Of a stretch of DNA of 64,000 nucleotides, positions 17,572-26,075 are shown piece by piece. The position numbers were made by a program, and so were the translations under genes. Source of the stretch: Gracilimonas sp031581265 (GTDB lineage: Bacteria > Bacteroidota > Rhodothermia > Balneolales > Balneolaceae); contig NZ_JAVLBQ010000004.1 of assembly GCF_031581265.1 (NCBI RefSeq), positions 61,542-125,541 on the forward strand, in the 5' to 3' direction. Numbering within the stretch: the stretch's first letter is position 1; every line of letters begins with the position of its first letter. The notes beneath the pieces were generated by a model. That model made no database searches. It saw only the letters and a program-made list of their open reading frames with translations, and was not told the origin of the DNA.

Positions 17572-18777
17572 TCACCAGTCAATACGCTCCTGATATTCAT
17601 CATTCAAAACAAGGCGATATTTTTTAATAATGGGCGCTTCTTCATCCATTCCGGTAGTATAAATGATACCGTTTTCGTCAATATGAGCAATCTCTCCTAT
17701 CTTTGGAGTGAATCCTTCTCCCTCAAAAGAGTACAGCAATTGACCTTCAGGGTTGAAGATATCGATACTGTGGGCATATTCGAGTTCCGGTGCTGTACCA
17801 TTATTGCTGAGTCGCGTGTACCGATCCGGATCATTTACATTGGTAGGCCAGATTGCCTGAACGATAAAATATTCATTCGGTAAGAATTGAGGAGCCTCAA
17901 CTTTGCCAAACCCTCTGATAGTACTGCTTCCTCCATCGCTGTACATTCCCGGACGAACAATTCGGTCAAAGTCTCTGCGAATTTTGCGAGTTAATGTACC
18001 ACTGGTATCGTGGACTTCAATCGAATAATCGATAATGCTCCCGGTGTAAATCCTATTAGCATACACTGAAATTGAGGAACGGCTGGTCATTCCCTGAATA
18101 GTTTCTATATCACCGGACTGATCAATAGTGAAATCTTGGGTCGTACGAATGGTATCTCCTTCAATTTCAACAATGTGGATATGTGGTCCCCAGGAATCCC
18201 AGTTTGGAGCAGCCATTACAATTTCTCCGCCTGACAAAAATCCCCATAACGTTCCAAAACTGACTTTCTCAGCCAAATTATAGCTTTTCTGAAAGTCTCC
18301 TTCATAGTTGAATACATCCAACCGGGAACCTTGCAGGTTCCCTACATAAAGCTGATCACCATCGGTTATCATGCTGTAGGCACTCTCGAAATCACCCGGC
18401 CCACGGCCTTCCTCACCGGTCATCCATCGTAGATTTCCTTCACTGTTGAGAGAGAGTAGCTTACTCTGACGGGAATCCATGAAATAGATATTACCCTCAG
18501 GATCGGTGAGCATCTGATTGAATCCGGATAAAATAAAATCGTCGGTAAATTCAGGAGTTATCGTATCTACGTGCTCAAAACTGAAAGGCGGTGCGGGCTC
18601 TTCCTGGTAGACTCCATATTCGGGATTGTCGACATATATTCCCGATGACTCAGTAGTTGATGTGTCTTCACTGCCACAACCATTTAGTAGTAATCCTAAA
18701 AACAGTACGACTAGTAGAATATTAGTTTTCACGCTTTTGAAGTTCTTTGAATGAAATATTCTCGACGAAAATAACAT
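17572..18777 (-). CDS. 6-bladed beta-propeller lipoprotein
   Basis: A predicted 401-residue lipoprotein with lipobox LLNGC near residue 34. The signal peptide would be more compact if translation began at the in-frame GTG at 18732 (VKTNILLVVLFLG...), so the ATG at 18777 is uncertain. The rest is all-beta with NHL/TolB-like blades. The signature EGRGPGDFESAYSM matches the GxGPGE/D element of the BF3164-like 6-bladed propeller family that is abundant in FCB bacteria, whose function is unknown. Similar proteins are encoded at 19045, 51986 and 53934. It is divergent from the propeller gene at 19045. Confidence 0.82.
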   Translation of the reverse strand: MLFSSRIFHSKNFKSVKTNILLVVLFLGLLLNGCGSEDTSTTESSGIYVDNPEYGVYQEEPAPPFSFEHVDTITPEFTDDFILSGFNQMLTDPEGNIYFMDSRQSKLLSLNSEGNLRWMTGEEGRGPGDFESAYSMITDGDQLYVGNLQGSRLDVFNYEGDFQKSYNLAEKVSFGTLWGFLSGGEIVMAAPNWDSWGPHIHIVEIEGDTIRTTQDFTIDQSGDIETIQGMTSRSSISVYANRIYTGSIIDYSIEVHDTSGTLTRKIRRDFDRIVRPGMYSDGGSSTIRGFGKVEAPQFLPNEYFIVQAIWPTNVNDPDRYTRLSNNGTAPELEYAHSIDIFNPEGQLLYSFEGEGFTPKIGEIAHIDENGIIYTTGMDEEAPIIKKYRLVLNDEYQERIDW

Positions 18778-18863
18778 ATCACAACAAATAAAAAATATTT
18801 ATAATTAATGTTAATAATTGTCTTAAATAAAGTTAATTATAAGTGTTGATCAATTTACTATGG

Positions 18864-18882
18864 AATGTTAACATATAACATT
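18864..18882. promoter_or_regulatory. Inverted repeat in the divergent propeller promoter region
   Basis: aatgtta (18864-18870) and taacatt (18876-18882) form a 7-bp inverted repeat with a 5-bp spacer, roughly midway between the two divergent beta-propeller genes. It is a plausible shared operator; no regulator is known. Confidence 0.3.
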
Positions 18883-19044
18883 TACCTATAGATATGATGT
18901 AAAAGACTACGAAACAGATGACAACTAAATATCTATATCTTGTGATAGTCTAAGATATCTTTGTCCAGATCCACATTAGTCTTAAGTCTATGTCAGAAAC
19001 CAATGATTTGGTTCCTGTTTTTTTTAATTGTAACTCACTGTTTT

Positions 19045-20079
19045 ATGACTACTGTTAAATATACTTTCTTCTTGTTTCTAGTTGGGACCAGTATATTTTT
19101 ATCCTGCACAAACAATCATGAACCATTAGAGCCAAAAGTCGAAGTATTGGAATCAGATCAAGAATTTTTAGTCTTTGGTGATTCCGTTTTTTATGATGGA
19201 GTTGAGCGATTTGCACGCTCTGATGAAACGTTTTATGTAGCTGACAAATCGGCTCGAATATTCAGATTAAATAAAAATATACAGCTCCTTGGGGTTATAG
19301 AAAACATCGGCAGAGGCCCCGGAGAGTTTACTTTTGTATCAGATATAAGTTTTTCAAGAGACAGCCTGTATGTTTTTTCCCGTTCGCAGGCAAAAATTGT
19401 AGTTTTTGATAACAAAGATCAGTTTATCAGAGAAATACCTATAGAAAAATTTGGCGGGGCAAGGCATATGGAAGTTGGACAAAATGGACTTATATACCTT
19501 TCTACACCTTTTTCAGATAAACCCATTACCATTTTTAATAGTAATGGAGAAAAAATAAAATCTTTTGGAGAACAAACAGCTGATCCAGAGGACTTTAATG
19601 TATATCGCAATGAACGAATCTTAGCTTTACATAATGATAAACTTATTGCCGCCTCCCCCTCTGACCCACTCATTTGGGTTTACGACCTGGAAGGGAAGTT
19701 ACTTTATAAATTGAATATCGATCACCCAAAACTTGAAAATAGAATAGCCGAGATAAAAGATTCTTATGAAAAGCCTTCCCCTCAAGGAGGGTATATGCTG
19801 GTAATATTATTTGAGGATATTACTATACATAATGATAATTTGTATGTATCAACAGTAACACGTACTGAAAATGAACCCGCTCCTAAATATACTTTAGTAT
19901 TAAGTTACAAGATAAATGATAATGGCGAATTGATATATACAAATGAATATGAACTATACAGACAAAATAGAAACAAACGGTTAAGTGGAGTCAAAATTGG
20001 GTTAGTACAAGAAAATAAGTTCTTATTATATGATCTAATAGATAAAACCATACATCTTTTTGAAGATCAAGAGATTTAA
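19045..20079 (+). CDS. 6-bladed beta-propeller lipoprotein
   Basis: About 344 residues from the ATG at 19045. The open frame extends to a TTG at 18961, but the ATG gives a standard lipoprotein signal, MTTVKYTFFLFL with lipobox IFLSC. The body is all-beta with repeated blades; IGRGPGEFTFVSDISFS contains the family's GxGPGEF signature. It is more AT-rich than the divergent paralogue at 17572 and shares only family-level motifs with it. Function is unknown; relatives often accompany small exported peptides or thioredoxin-like proteins, but none is seen next to this copy. It converges on the acyl-CoA dehydrogenase gene. Confidence 0.82.
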   Translation: MTTVKYTFFLFLVGTSIFLSCTNNHEPLEPKVEVLESDQEFLVFGDSVFYDGVERFARSDETFYVADKSARIFRLNKNIQLLGVIENIGRGPGEFTFVSDISFSRDSLYVFSRSQAKIVVFDNKDQFIREIPIEKFGGARHMEVGQNGLIYLSTPFSDKPITIFNSNGEKIKSFGEQTADPEDFNVYRNERILALHNDKLIAASPSDPLIWVYDLEGKLLYKLNIDHPKLENRIAEIKDSYEKPSPQGGYMLVILFEDITIHNDNLYVSTVTRTENEPAPKYTLVLSYKINDNGELIYTNEYELYRQNRNKRLSGVKIGLVQENKFLLYDLIDKTIHLFEDQEI

Positions 20080-20093
20080 TCTCAATAAATAAA

Positions 20094-20125
20094 AAAGCCT
20101 GCCATCAAATTATGATGCAGGCTTT
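20094..20125 (-). terminator. Terminator between convergent genes, oriented for the minus-strand acyl-CoA dehydrogenase
   Basis: aaagcctgccatca (20094-20107) pairs with tgatgcaggcttt (20113-20125) with one bulged C. On the minus strand the stem is followed by six T; on the plus strand only three, so it mainly serves the gene at 20150 and may work weakly for the propeller gene. Confidence 0.85.
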
Positions 20126-20149
20126 GGGTCTCCAACAAACGTCTAATTT

Positions 20150-21322
20150 TTATACAAGGGTCTTTTTGAGCTCACGTGCAATAATCATTCGCTGCACTTC
20201 GGAAGTTCCTTCACCTATAGTCATAAGCTTAGAATCTCGCAAGAATCGCTCCACATGATATTCTTTGGTATATCCATATCCCCCGTGAATTTGAATAGCC
20301 TCGAGAGCTGCTTTCACAGATAATTCTGAGGCGAATAACTTAGCCATAGAAGCTTCTTTGGTGTACGGCTTTTCATTGTCCTTCAACCAAGCAGCACGAA
20401 GTGTTAGCAACCGGGCAGCATCAATTTCAGTGGCCATATCAACCATTTTCCCTTCCATGTACTGGAAGTTTCCGATGGCTGTTCCAAATTGTTTTCGTTC
20501 CATAGAATAATTCAGCGATTCTTCCAGAGCACCGCGGGCAATTCCCACAGATAGTGCCGCAATACCAACACGACCTCCGTCTAATACCTTCATAGTATCC
20601 ACAAAACCCTGCCCTTCTTCACCTAATAAATTTTCAGCGGGAACTTCTACGTTTTCGAATACTACTTCGGTTGTATCAGAAGAATTCATCCCAAGTTTGT
20701 GCATACCGGGACCCGGATTTACGCCATCCCATTCTCTTTCTACAATAAAAGCTGAGATACCTTTCGTCCCTTTCTCGGGATCAGTTTTGGCAAGAACTAC
20801 ATAGGTATCACCTACAGAACCTTGGGTTATAAATATTTTAGCCCCATTCAGAATGTATTTATCGCCTTCTTTAATTGCCGTGGTTTTCATTCCGGACGCA
20901 TCACTGCCTGAACCGGGTTCGGTTAAACACCAGGCTGCTAATTTTTCACCTGAAGTCAACTCAGGCATGTACTTCATTTTTTGCTCATGATTCCCGGCTA
21001 AAGCAATGTGCCCGGTTCCCAATGAGGTATGTGAGGCTACGGTGAGAGCAAGGGAAGCATCCCAGCGAGCAATCTCTTCCAGTACCAGGCAAAAGCTGAC
21101 TACATCAAAGCCTCCCCCACCGTACTGTTCTTCATGATAAATACCTAACATCCCTAATTCACCCAGTTGATTTACAATATCATGCGGAAATTCTTTGCTG
21201 TTGTCTCTCTCCATTACATTTGGGGCCACATTACGTTCTACAAATTCTTTAACGCTGTCGCGGATCATTTTTTGATCATTGGTCAACTCAAATGATAATT
21301 CTCTGTCTAAAACGGTGTCCAT
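20150..21322 (-). CDS. Acyl-CoA dehydrogenase (short/medium-chain type)
   Basis: FAD-dependent alpha,beta-dehydrogenation of acyl-CoA in beta-oxidation or branched-chain catabolism. The 390-residue protein has WCLTEPGSGSDASGM (131-145), the GGRVGIAALSVGIARGALE motif, IQIHGGYGYTKEYHVER and the catalytic E371 in GEGTSEVQRMIIARE, the arrangement of butyryl/short-chain enzymes. Together with the gcdH-type gene, thiolase (32192) and acyl-CoA carboxylase (55655), it indicates acyl-CoA degradation capacity, though the genes are scattered. An electron-transfer flavoprotein is not in the window. Confidence 0.92.
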   Translation of the reverse strand: MDTVLDRELSFELTNDQKMIRDSVKEFVERNVAPNVMERDNSKEFPHDIVNQLGELGMLGIYHEEQYGGGGFDVVSFCLVLEEIARWDASLALTVASHTSLGTGHIALAGNHEQKMKYMPELTSGEKLAAWCLTEPGSGSDASGMKTTAIKEGDKYILNGAKIFITQGSVGDTYVVLAKTDPEKGTKGISAFIVEREWDGVNPGPGMHKLGMNSSDTTEVVFENVEVPAENLLGEEGQGFVDTMKVLDGGRVGIAALSVGIARGALEESLNYSMERKQFGTAIGNFQYMEGKMVDMATEIDAARLLTLRAAWLKDNEKPYTKEASMAKLFASELSVKAALEAIQIHGGYGYTKEYHVERFLRDSKLMTIGEGTSEVQRMIIARELKKTLV

Positions 21323-21444
21323 ATTTTCTTAATAGTATCTGTTTAAGTTTGTTGGTTGGAAACGCTTCCAAGATAACGGTTTGTAACTTTAATATCGTTC
21401 GGAATACCACAAAAATTGTTTAAACCATAAAAACCTGTTAAAAA

Positions 21445-23487
21445 CTATTCTTCATTTATATTCCAGTAGGCTTTAGTGACTTTGTCCCCTACAACAATGC
21501 GATCAACCACATCCATTCCCTCAATCACTTCTCCGATTACCGTATAGCCTGCATTTAAATGTGGTTTCCATTGATGCATCACAAAATATTGACTGCCTTC
21601 GGTATCCGTTCCGGCACTTGCAATACCAACGGTTCCCCTTTTATATTTTTTCTCTGATGCTTCGGTGGGTACCACGTAGTCTGGCCCGCCAAGCCCCAAT
21701 CCGGTTTCAACATCACCGCCCTGAATTACAAAGTTTGGCACTACCCGGTGGATGGCAACCTTGTCGTAAGCTCCGGCTCTCGTCAAACTGTCAATTCCCG
21801 AAATTGTGGCCGGGGCAGCTAAAACGTCTATTACTATTTTGATATCGCCTTTTTCCGTTTCCAACACCCAGGTTGGCTCAAAGTTTAAGGCTGCAAGTTC
21901 ACTCCAGTTGGGCTGCCTGAATGTTTTTTCTTGTGGTTCTACATCCGGTAAATCCCATCCCTGTTGTTGGAATGAGTTGTTTAGTGCAGTATTCCCTTCC
22001 CGGGCAAGTTCTGTAATTAAAGATCTCCCCTCTTCCTCAAAATGTTCGTTCAGCAAGCTGCCTAAGGCTTGAAAAACCTCAATATCGCGGGGTAAACTGT
22101 AGTTCTCTGCAATTTCAGTCATCAGCTCAAAATCTCCCTCTTCTACCAAACCTGAATTATTCATGAAATTCAGAATATTAAAAGTGATGGTTCGATTTTC
22201 TTTTTCTAACAAATTAATCACCAACTCTTTAACCGCAGCTCTTGTTGAAGCATCTTTTTCAGAATCACTGAGTCCTTGCCACCAGCCTGACAAACCTTGC
22301 GTAGCCAGTGAAATTTCAATAAGACTTTCACTGTTAAAATGGTCTTCAAGCAGCTCCAAATATTCTGATCTTGTTAATACCTCACTGTTTACTTGCAGTT
22401 TTTTAGTGAGAAGATATTCGTTGGTTTCAGCTAACTCATCCACCAAGGAAAGATAAGTGGCAGGATCACTTATCGCCTGTATTCCACTCAGCCGCACGGA
22501 GGCCTCTTTCTCATTATTATTGACAACGGTGGATGCAATCATCTCATCAAAACTAACAGGTTTATCCGTTCGGTTAGCCAACTGCGTAAGTGCTACTTCA
22601 TTTACTACAGGATTCCCATGTTCTAATAGGTGACTATAAAAATCAGCCAACTTCTCACTCCAAGAAAGCTGCGAAGAATGTTGAGCCAATTCTACAGCAA
22701 GTTGTACATTCATTCCAGAAATTCCATCCAAAATAAGCTCAGAAAAGAACCATTCGGCATCGGTATTAAAAAGGATTCGGGCTGCGTATTGTTTTATCTC
22801 AGCACTTGAAGCCAATTCATAGGTATCCAGCATTATATCTCTCATTTCCTCATCCTCAAAACCTTCATTCATTCTATAAAATCCATAGAAATAGGCTCGA
22901 AACAAATCCGGATCATCAATTACTGCCGCATATTTTAATAATATCTTTTTAGTACTCTCCAGCAAATCATGGCGCATCATAAGTCGACTAATCGCCAAAG
23001 CGGTTTCGTATTCAAACTCAGTATCAATGAAATTCTCAAAGTTGCCGACCAAGTAATTCAGTGAATTTTCATTGCCCTGAAGTCCAAGAACTAAACTTAT
23101 TCCGCTTCGCATGGACTCCCTTGTTTCCCATAAATTCTGTAGCCTGCTAACTTGATCTGATGAAAGGCTTTTTGTGCTTAAAGCAGTCCATGCCATTTCA
23201 GTTTTGCTGTACTGCACCTTAGTAATAAAATCATCCATCTTCTCTGCTTCAACCGGTGTACTGATTAAAGCTCTCCACGCCTGATCTCTGATATAAGAAT
23301 CCGGGTGATCGGTGTATGTTAGCAATGAATCTGCATTTCTCTCAAAGACATACGAATAAAGATCCGGATACTCTTCAGTCAATAACTTTGAATAAGCCGT
23401 TTGCCGATCGCAGGAGACTACTACACCCAGCATACCAATCAAAAAAACGACACACATATTTTTTACACACTTTCTATTGAACTTCAT
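21445..23487 (-). CDS. Lipoprotein with HEAT-like helical repeats and C-terminal cyclophilin peptidyl-prolyl isomerase domain
   Basis: The start is taken at 23487, giving an N-terminus MKFNRKCVKNMCVVFLIG with lipobox VVSC; an earlier in-frame ATG at 23511 would place the signal deeper. About 480 residues of alpha-helical, HEAT/Armadillo-like repeats follow (QAWRALISTP, ALAISRLMMR). The last ~150 residues form a cyclophilin domain: GDIKIVIDVLAAPAT, AIHRVVPNFVIQGGD, GTVGIASAGTDTEGSQYFV, HLNAGYTVIGEVIEGMDVV. Peptidyl-prolyl isomerase activity is likely because the R and F/Q residues of the active site (HRVVPNFVIQGGD) are kept. The repeats may recruit clients in the periplasm. It is divergent from lexA, with ~50 bp between starts. 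Confidence 0.88.
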   Translation of the reverse strand: MKFNRKCVKNMCVVFLIGMLGVVVSCDRQTAYSKLLTEEYPDLYSYVFERNADSLLTYTDHPDSYIRDQAWRALISTPVEAEKMDDFITKVQYSKTEMAWTALSTKSLSSDQVSRLQNLWETRESMRSGISLVLGLQGNENSLNYLVGNFENFIDTEFEYETALAISRLMMRHDLLESTKKILLKYAAVIDDPDLFRAYFYGFYRMNEGFEDEEMRDIMLDTYELASSAEIKQYAARILFNTDAEWFFSELILDGISGMNVQLAVELAQHSSQLSWSEKLADFYSHLLEHGNPVVNEVALTQLANRTDKPVSFDEMIASTVVNNNEKEASVRLSGIQAISDPATYLSLVDELAETNEYLLTKKLQVNSEVLTRSEYLELLEDHFNSESLIEISLATQGLSGWWQGLSDSEKDASTRAAVKELVINLLEKENRTITFNILNFMNNSGLVEEGDFELMTEIAENYSLPRDIEVFQALGSLLNEHFEEEGRSLITELAREGNTALNNSFQQQGWDLPDVEPQEKTFRQPNWSELAALNFEPTWVLETEKGDIKIVIDVLAAPATISGIDSLTRAGAYDKVAIHRVVPNFVIQGGDVETGLGLGGPDYVVPTEASEKKYKRGTVGIASAGTDTEGSQYFVMHQWKPHLNAGYTVIGEVIEGMDVVDRIVVGDKVTKAYWNINEE

Positions 23488-23536
23488 AGACTTTCTTTGT
23501 TTATTACACATATATTTTACATTAAATATTCTTCAT

Positions 23537-24193
23537 ATGGACAATGCACACTTGACACACAAGCAAAACGAATTTTTTACTTACATCGTAGAATACAAAA
23601 AAGAACATGACATTTGGCCTACCTATAGGGAGATTGCAGATCACTTTGGATATGCATCTCCAAATAGCGTCACCCAAAATATAAAGGCACTACTTAAGAA
23701 AGGCTATTTAGTTAAGAAAAATGACGGAGAATATGATTTACCTTCCGAAAAGAAAAGCATGTTGGGAGAAACCGATGAAAAAGAAGGGATTCCAATTCGT
23801 GGACTTATTGCTGCCGGATCGTTACAGGAGGCTGTTGAAGCAAATTTAGGCAGCATTACCCTTGACACTTTATTTCCTAATTTAGATGATTTATTTGCAC
23901 TAAGGGTTACCGGCTTTAGCATGAAAGATGTAGGTATCTATGACGGGGATTTTGTTCTTTTGATGGATACAGATGTTAAAAATGGAGATATCGGTGCGGT
24001 ATTGTACGACGGTGAAACCAGCCTGAAGAAAATTTATTGGGGAGATAATGGTCTGCGTCTTGAACCGGCGAACCCGGAGTATGATGATATCTTTATTGAA
24101 CCCGATGTGTTTGAAGAAGTTAAGATCATCGGAAAATATATAGGACATGTAAACCGTGATGGGTTTCAGCGATCTATTCCAAAAGTCGCATAA
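23537..24193 (+). CDS. lexA: LexA repressor
   Basis: SOS-response repressor, 218 residues from the ATG at 23537 (the frame extends upstream to 23477 without LexA-like sequence). The N-terminal winged helix is present (WPTYREIADHFGYASPNSV, residues 27-45). The cleavage site is A93-G94 in LIAAGSLQEA, and the catalytic dyad is S128 (GFSMKDVGIYDGD) and K164 (TSLKKIYW), so autoproteolysis should be possible. The start lies close to the divergent cyclophilin gene; any autoregulatory operator would be in that short AT-rich gap, but I cannot identify the box. Confidence 0.95.
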   Translation: MDNAHLTHKQNEFFTYIVEYKKEHDIWPTYREIADHFGYASPNSVTQNIKALLKKGYLVKKNDGEYDLPSEKKSMLGETDEKEGIPIRGLIAAGSLQEAVEANLGSITLDTLFPNLDDLFALRVTGFSMKDVGIYDGDFVLLMDTDVKNGDIGAVLYDGETSLKKIYWGDNGLRLEPANPEYDDIFIEPDVFEEVKIIGKYIGHVNRDGFQRSIPKVA

Positions 24194-24209
24194 ACTTGAA
24201 AACCAAAAT

Positions 24210-24446
24210 TTACGGCAATGGAGAGTTCTCGTTTAAGTGCGTATCGAGATCTTTGTTATCTGCAATAGTAGTACTCTTTTTGGGCACTATAATTTCATTG
24301 GGAACTGTAACAAATCTCCCGTTAGCATCTTTCCGGGCTTCATGAAGTTGAGAGTCCTTAATCCAGGCTCTTCCTCCATCGTGTTGCAAACGTTTGGTAT
24401 TTTTATACTTGAATGCTTGTTCGTGTAGAGATGGTAATTTTTTCAT
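24210..24446 (-). CDS. Small conserved-looking hypothetical protein
   Basis: A 78-residue basic, hydrophilic protein with no signal peptide or membrane segment. It starts MKKLPSLHEQAFKYKNT and has a GGRAWIKDSQLHEAR centre and an acidic-polar tail. It is not recognised. It sits between convergent lexA (stop 16 bp away) and the rplU promoter region, with an ATG start and an A-rich leader. Its ORF overlaps no other plausible gene, which supports it being real, but without homologues this remains moderate. Confidence 0.5.
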   Translation of the reverse strand: MKKLPSLHEQAFKYKNTKRLQHDGGRAWIKDSQLHEARKDANGRFVTVPNEIIVPKKSTTIADNKDLDTHLNENSPLP

Positions 24447-24585
24447 GATCTATAGTCTTTTTTGTTTGCTTATAATTTAAGTGAAGTTTTTGAATTTATC
24501 AGTTCATATTTGCTTTGTTTTCTAACAAGTAAACCTTATCTTTTCAAGCTCTGAATTAAATGCAAAAGAAAGAAATTTAATATAT

Positions 24586-25059
24586 ATGTACGCTATAGTT
24601 GAAATCGGCGGACACCAGTATAAAGTAGCTGAAAACGATGTGCTTTTTGTAGATAAACAAAATGCAGACGGAGAAAAGCTCACATTTGATAAGGTGTTGT
24701 TGATAAAAGATGAAAACGGAAACGTAAATATTGGAACTCCTAATGTTGAAGGAGCTGAAGTTTCCGCCACTATCCTTGATACAGTGAAAGCAGACAAAGT
24801 TCTCGTATTCAAGAAAAAACGACGCAAAGGATATCAAAAGCTAAATGGCCATCGTCAGGTTATGTCTCAAATTCAAATTGAGAGCATTTCTGCTTCCGGT
24901 GCTGCTTCTAAAAAAGCTGAAAAGAAAGAAACAGCTAAAGAAGAATCATCAGATTTGGAATCAATGACAGTGGCAGAACTTAAAAGCTTGGCTAAAGAAA
25001 GAGGCCTAACCGGCTACTCAAGCTTGAAAAAAGCCGAGTTAATCGAAGCTTTATCATAA
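24586..25059 (+). CDS. rplU: 50S ribosomal protein L21 with C-terminal SAP/Rho-N-like extension
   Basis: The first ~103 residues are canonical L21 (MYAIVEIGGHQYKVAEND, KVLVFKKKRRKGYQKLNGHR). Bacterial L21 usually stops there. Here it continues through an Ala/Lys/Glu-rich linker (about 105-125) into a helical SAP/Rho-N-like motif, MTVAELKSLAKERGLTGYSS, then KKAELIEAL, reaching 157 residues. Such motifs bind nucleic acid in other proteins, so the extension may contact RNA; this is inference. It pairs with rpmA 27 bp downstream in the standard rplU-rpmA operon. Confidence 0.95.
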   Translation: MYAIVEIGGHQYKVAENDVLFVDKQNADGEKLTFDKVLLIKDENGNVNIGTPNVEGAEVSATILDTVKADKVLVFKKKRRKGYQKLNGHRQVMSQIQIESISASGAASKKAEKKETAKEESSDLESMTVAELKSLAKERGLTGYSSLKKAELIEALS

Positions 25060-25086
25060 ATTTTTCATTCCTAAACCCTTATAGTT

Positions 25087-25344
25087 ATGGCACATAAAAA
25101 AGGTCAAGGTTCTACAAGAAACGGTCGCGATTCCAATCCCAAAATGTTGGGAGTTAAAAAATTCGGTGGTGAATTTGTTCGCGCCGGCGGAATTATTGTT
25201 CGACAACGTGGCACTAAATTTCATCCCGGACATAATGTAAAAAGAGGTGGAGATGATACTCTTTTTGCAACATCTGATGGCAAAGTTAGTTTTGCCGTAC
25301 GCTCCGGTGGACGGAAACACGTGAACGTAGAGCCGGTCAATTAA
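25087..25344 (+). CDS. rpmA: 50S ribosomal protein L27
   Basis: An 85-residue L27 with the conserved N-terminus MAHKKGQGSTRNGRDSNPK that reaches the peptidyl transferase centre, and no Firmicutes-type cleavable leader before it. RQRGTKFHPGHNVKRG and FAVRSGGRK are typical. It is the second gene of the L21-L27 operon and is followed by a terminator. Confidence 0.98.
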   Translation: MAHKKGQGSTRNGRDSNPKMLGVKKFGGEFVRAGGIIVRQRGTKFHPGHNVKRGGDDTLFATSDGKVSFAVRSGGRKHVNVEPVN

Positions 25345-25368
25345 TTCCTGTTTTAGATTATAGAATTT

Positions 25369-25405
25369 AAAGCCTCGTACACATTATTTGTGCGAGGCTT
25401 TTTTT
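25369..25405 (+). terminator. Rho-independent terminator of rplU-rpmA
   Basis: A stem formed by aaagcctcg and cgaggcttt, extended by caca/tgtg across a two-base bulge, ends in seven T (25399-25405). It lies 24 bp after the rpmA stop and just before the next gene. Confidence 0.92.
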
Positions 25406-25418
25406 ATATCTTAGTTTT

Positions 25419-26072
25419 ATGCAACAACCAAAGATACCCGGCCTCGATATTCCCGTACGCAATATTTATTGTATTGGAAGAAATTATGCCCAACATGCAA
25501 AAGAATTGGGAAATTCAGTTCCTTCAGAACCTATCGTTTTTCTAAAACCATTAGGGGCCATCTGCTATGATCAAGCTACTGTATCTATTCCTCCACAATC
25601 AGAATCAGTCCATTTTGAAGCTGAAATTGTTGTAGCTATATCGGCATCAGGAAAGAATATTCTTCAAGCAGATGCTAAAAATTTTATTGGGGGAATTGGC
25701 GTCGGTATAGATTTTACAGCTCGTGATATTCAATCCAGAGCTAAGAAAAAAGGACATCCTTGGACTTTAGCAAAAGGCTTCGAAAATTTTGCACCTATCA
25801 GTGATTTTATCACAGATTTTAAATCTATTGCGTTAAATGATTTAGATATTAAACTCTTCCAAAATGGATTTGTAAAACAACATGGAAATAGTTCAGAAAT
25901 GATATTTCCCATCCCACAGTTAATCACCTTTCTATCTGAAAGATTTAGGCTGCACCCCGGTGATTTAATTTTTACAGGTACACCGGAAGGGGTTGGGCCG
26001 GTTAATCAGGGAGATAAATTGGAGATTTTATTAAATAACGGACAGAAATCATTAACTGTTAATATTGAATAA
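25419..26072 (+). CDS. Fumarylacetoacetate hydrolase (FAH) family enzyme
   Basis: A 217-residue single-domain FAH protein, likely an acylpyruvase/oxaloacetate decarboxylase-like enzyme that cleaves C-C bonds of 2,4-diketo acids. YCIGRNYAQHAKELG at the N-terminus, the metal-binding glutamates in HFEAEIVVAI, DFTARDIQ, TLAKGFENFAPIS and FTGTPEGVGPV are hallmarks of the YcgM/FAHD1 group. The ATG lies 14 bp after the terminator T-run. The M23 peptidase gene follows after 3 bp, implying co-translation of otherwise unrelated products. Confidence 0.9.
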   Translation: MQQPKIPGLDIPVRNIYCIGRNYAQHAKELGNSVPSEPIVFLKPLGAICYDQATVSIPPQSESVHFEAEIVVAISASGKNILQADAKNFIGGIGVGIDFTARDIQSRAKKKGHPWTLAKGFENFAPISDFITDFKSIALNDLDIKLFQNGFVKQHGNSSEMIFPIPQLITFLSERFRLHPGDLIFTGTPEGVGPVNQGDKLEILLNNGQKSLTVNIE

Positions 26073-26075
26073 GCA

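Noticed and set aside
18864..18882. Terminator between the divergent propeller genes
   Set aside because: Both genes diverge from the region and the short inverted repeat has no T-run; it was kept only as a low-confidence regulatory site.
23488..23536. LexA operator in the divergent gap
   Set aside because: The gap is AT-rich and I could not find a convincing palindromic SOS box.
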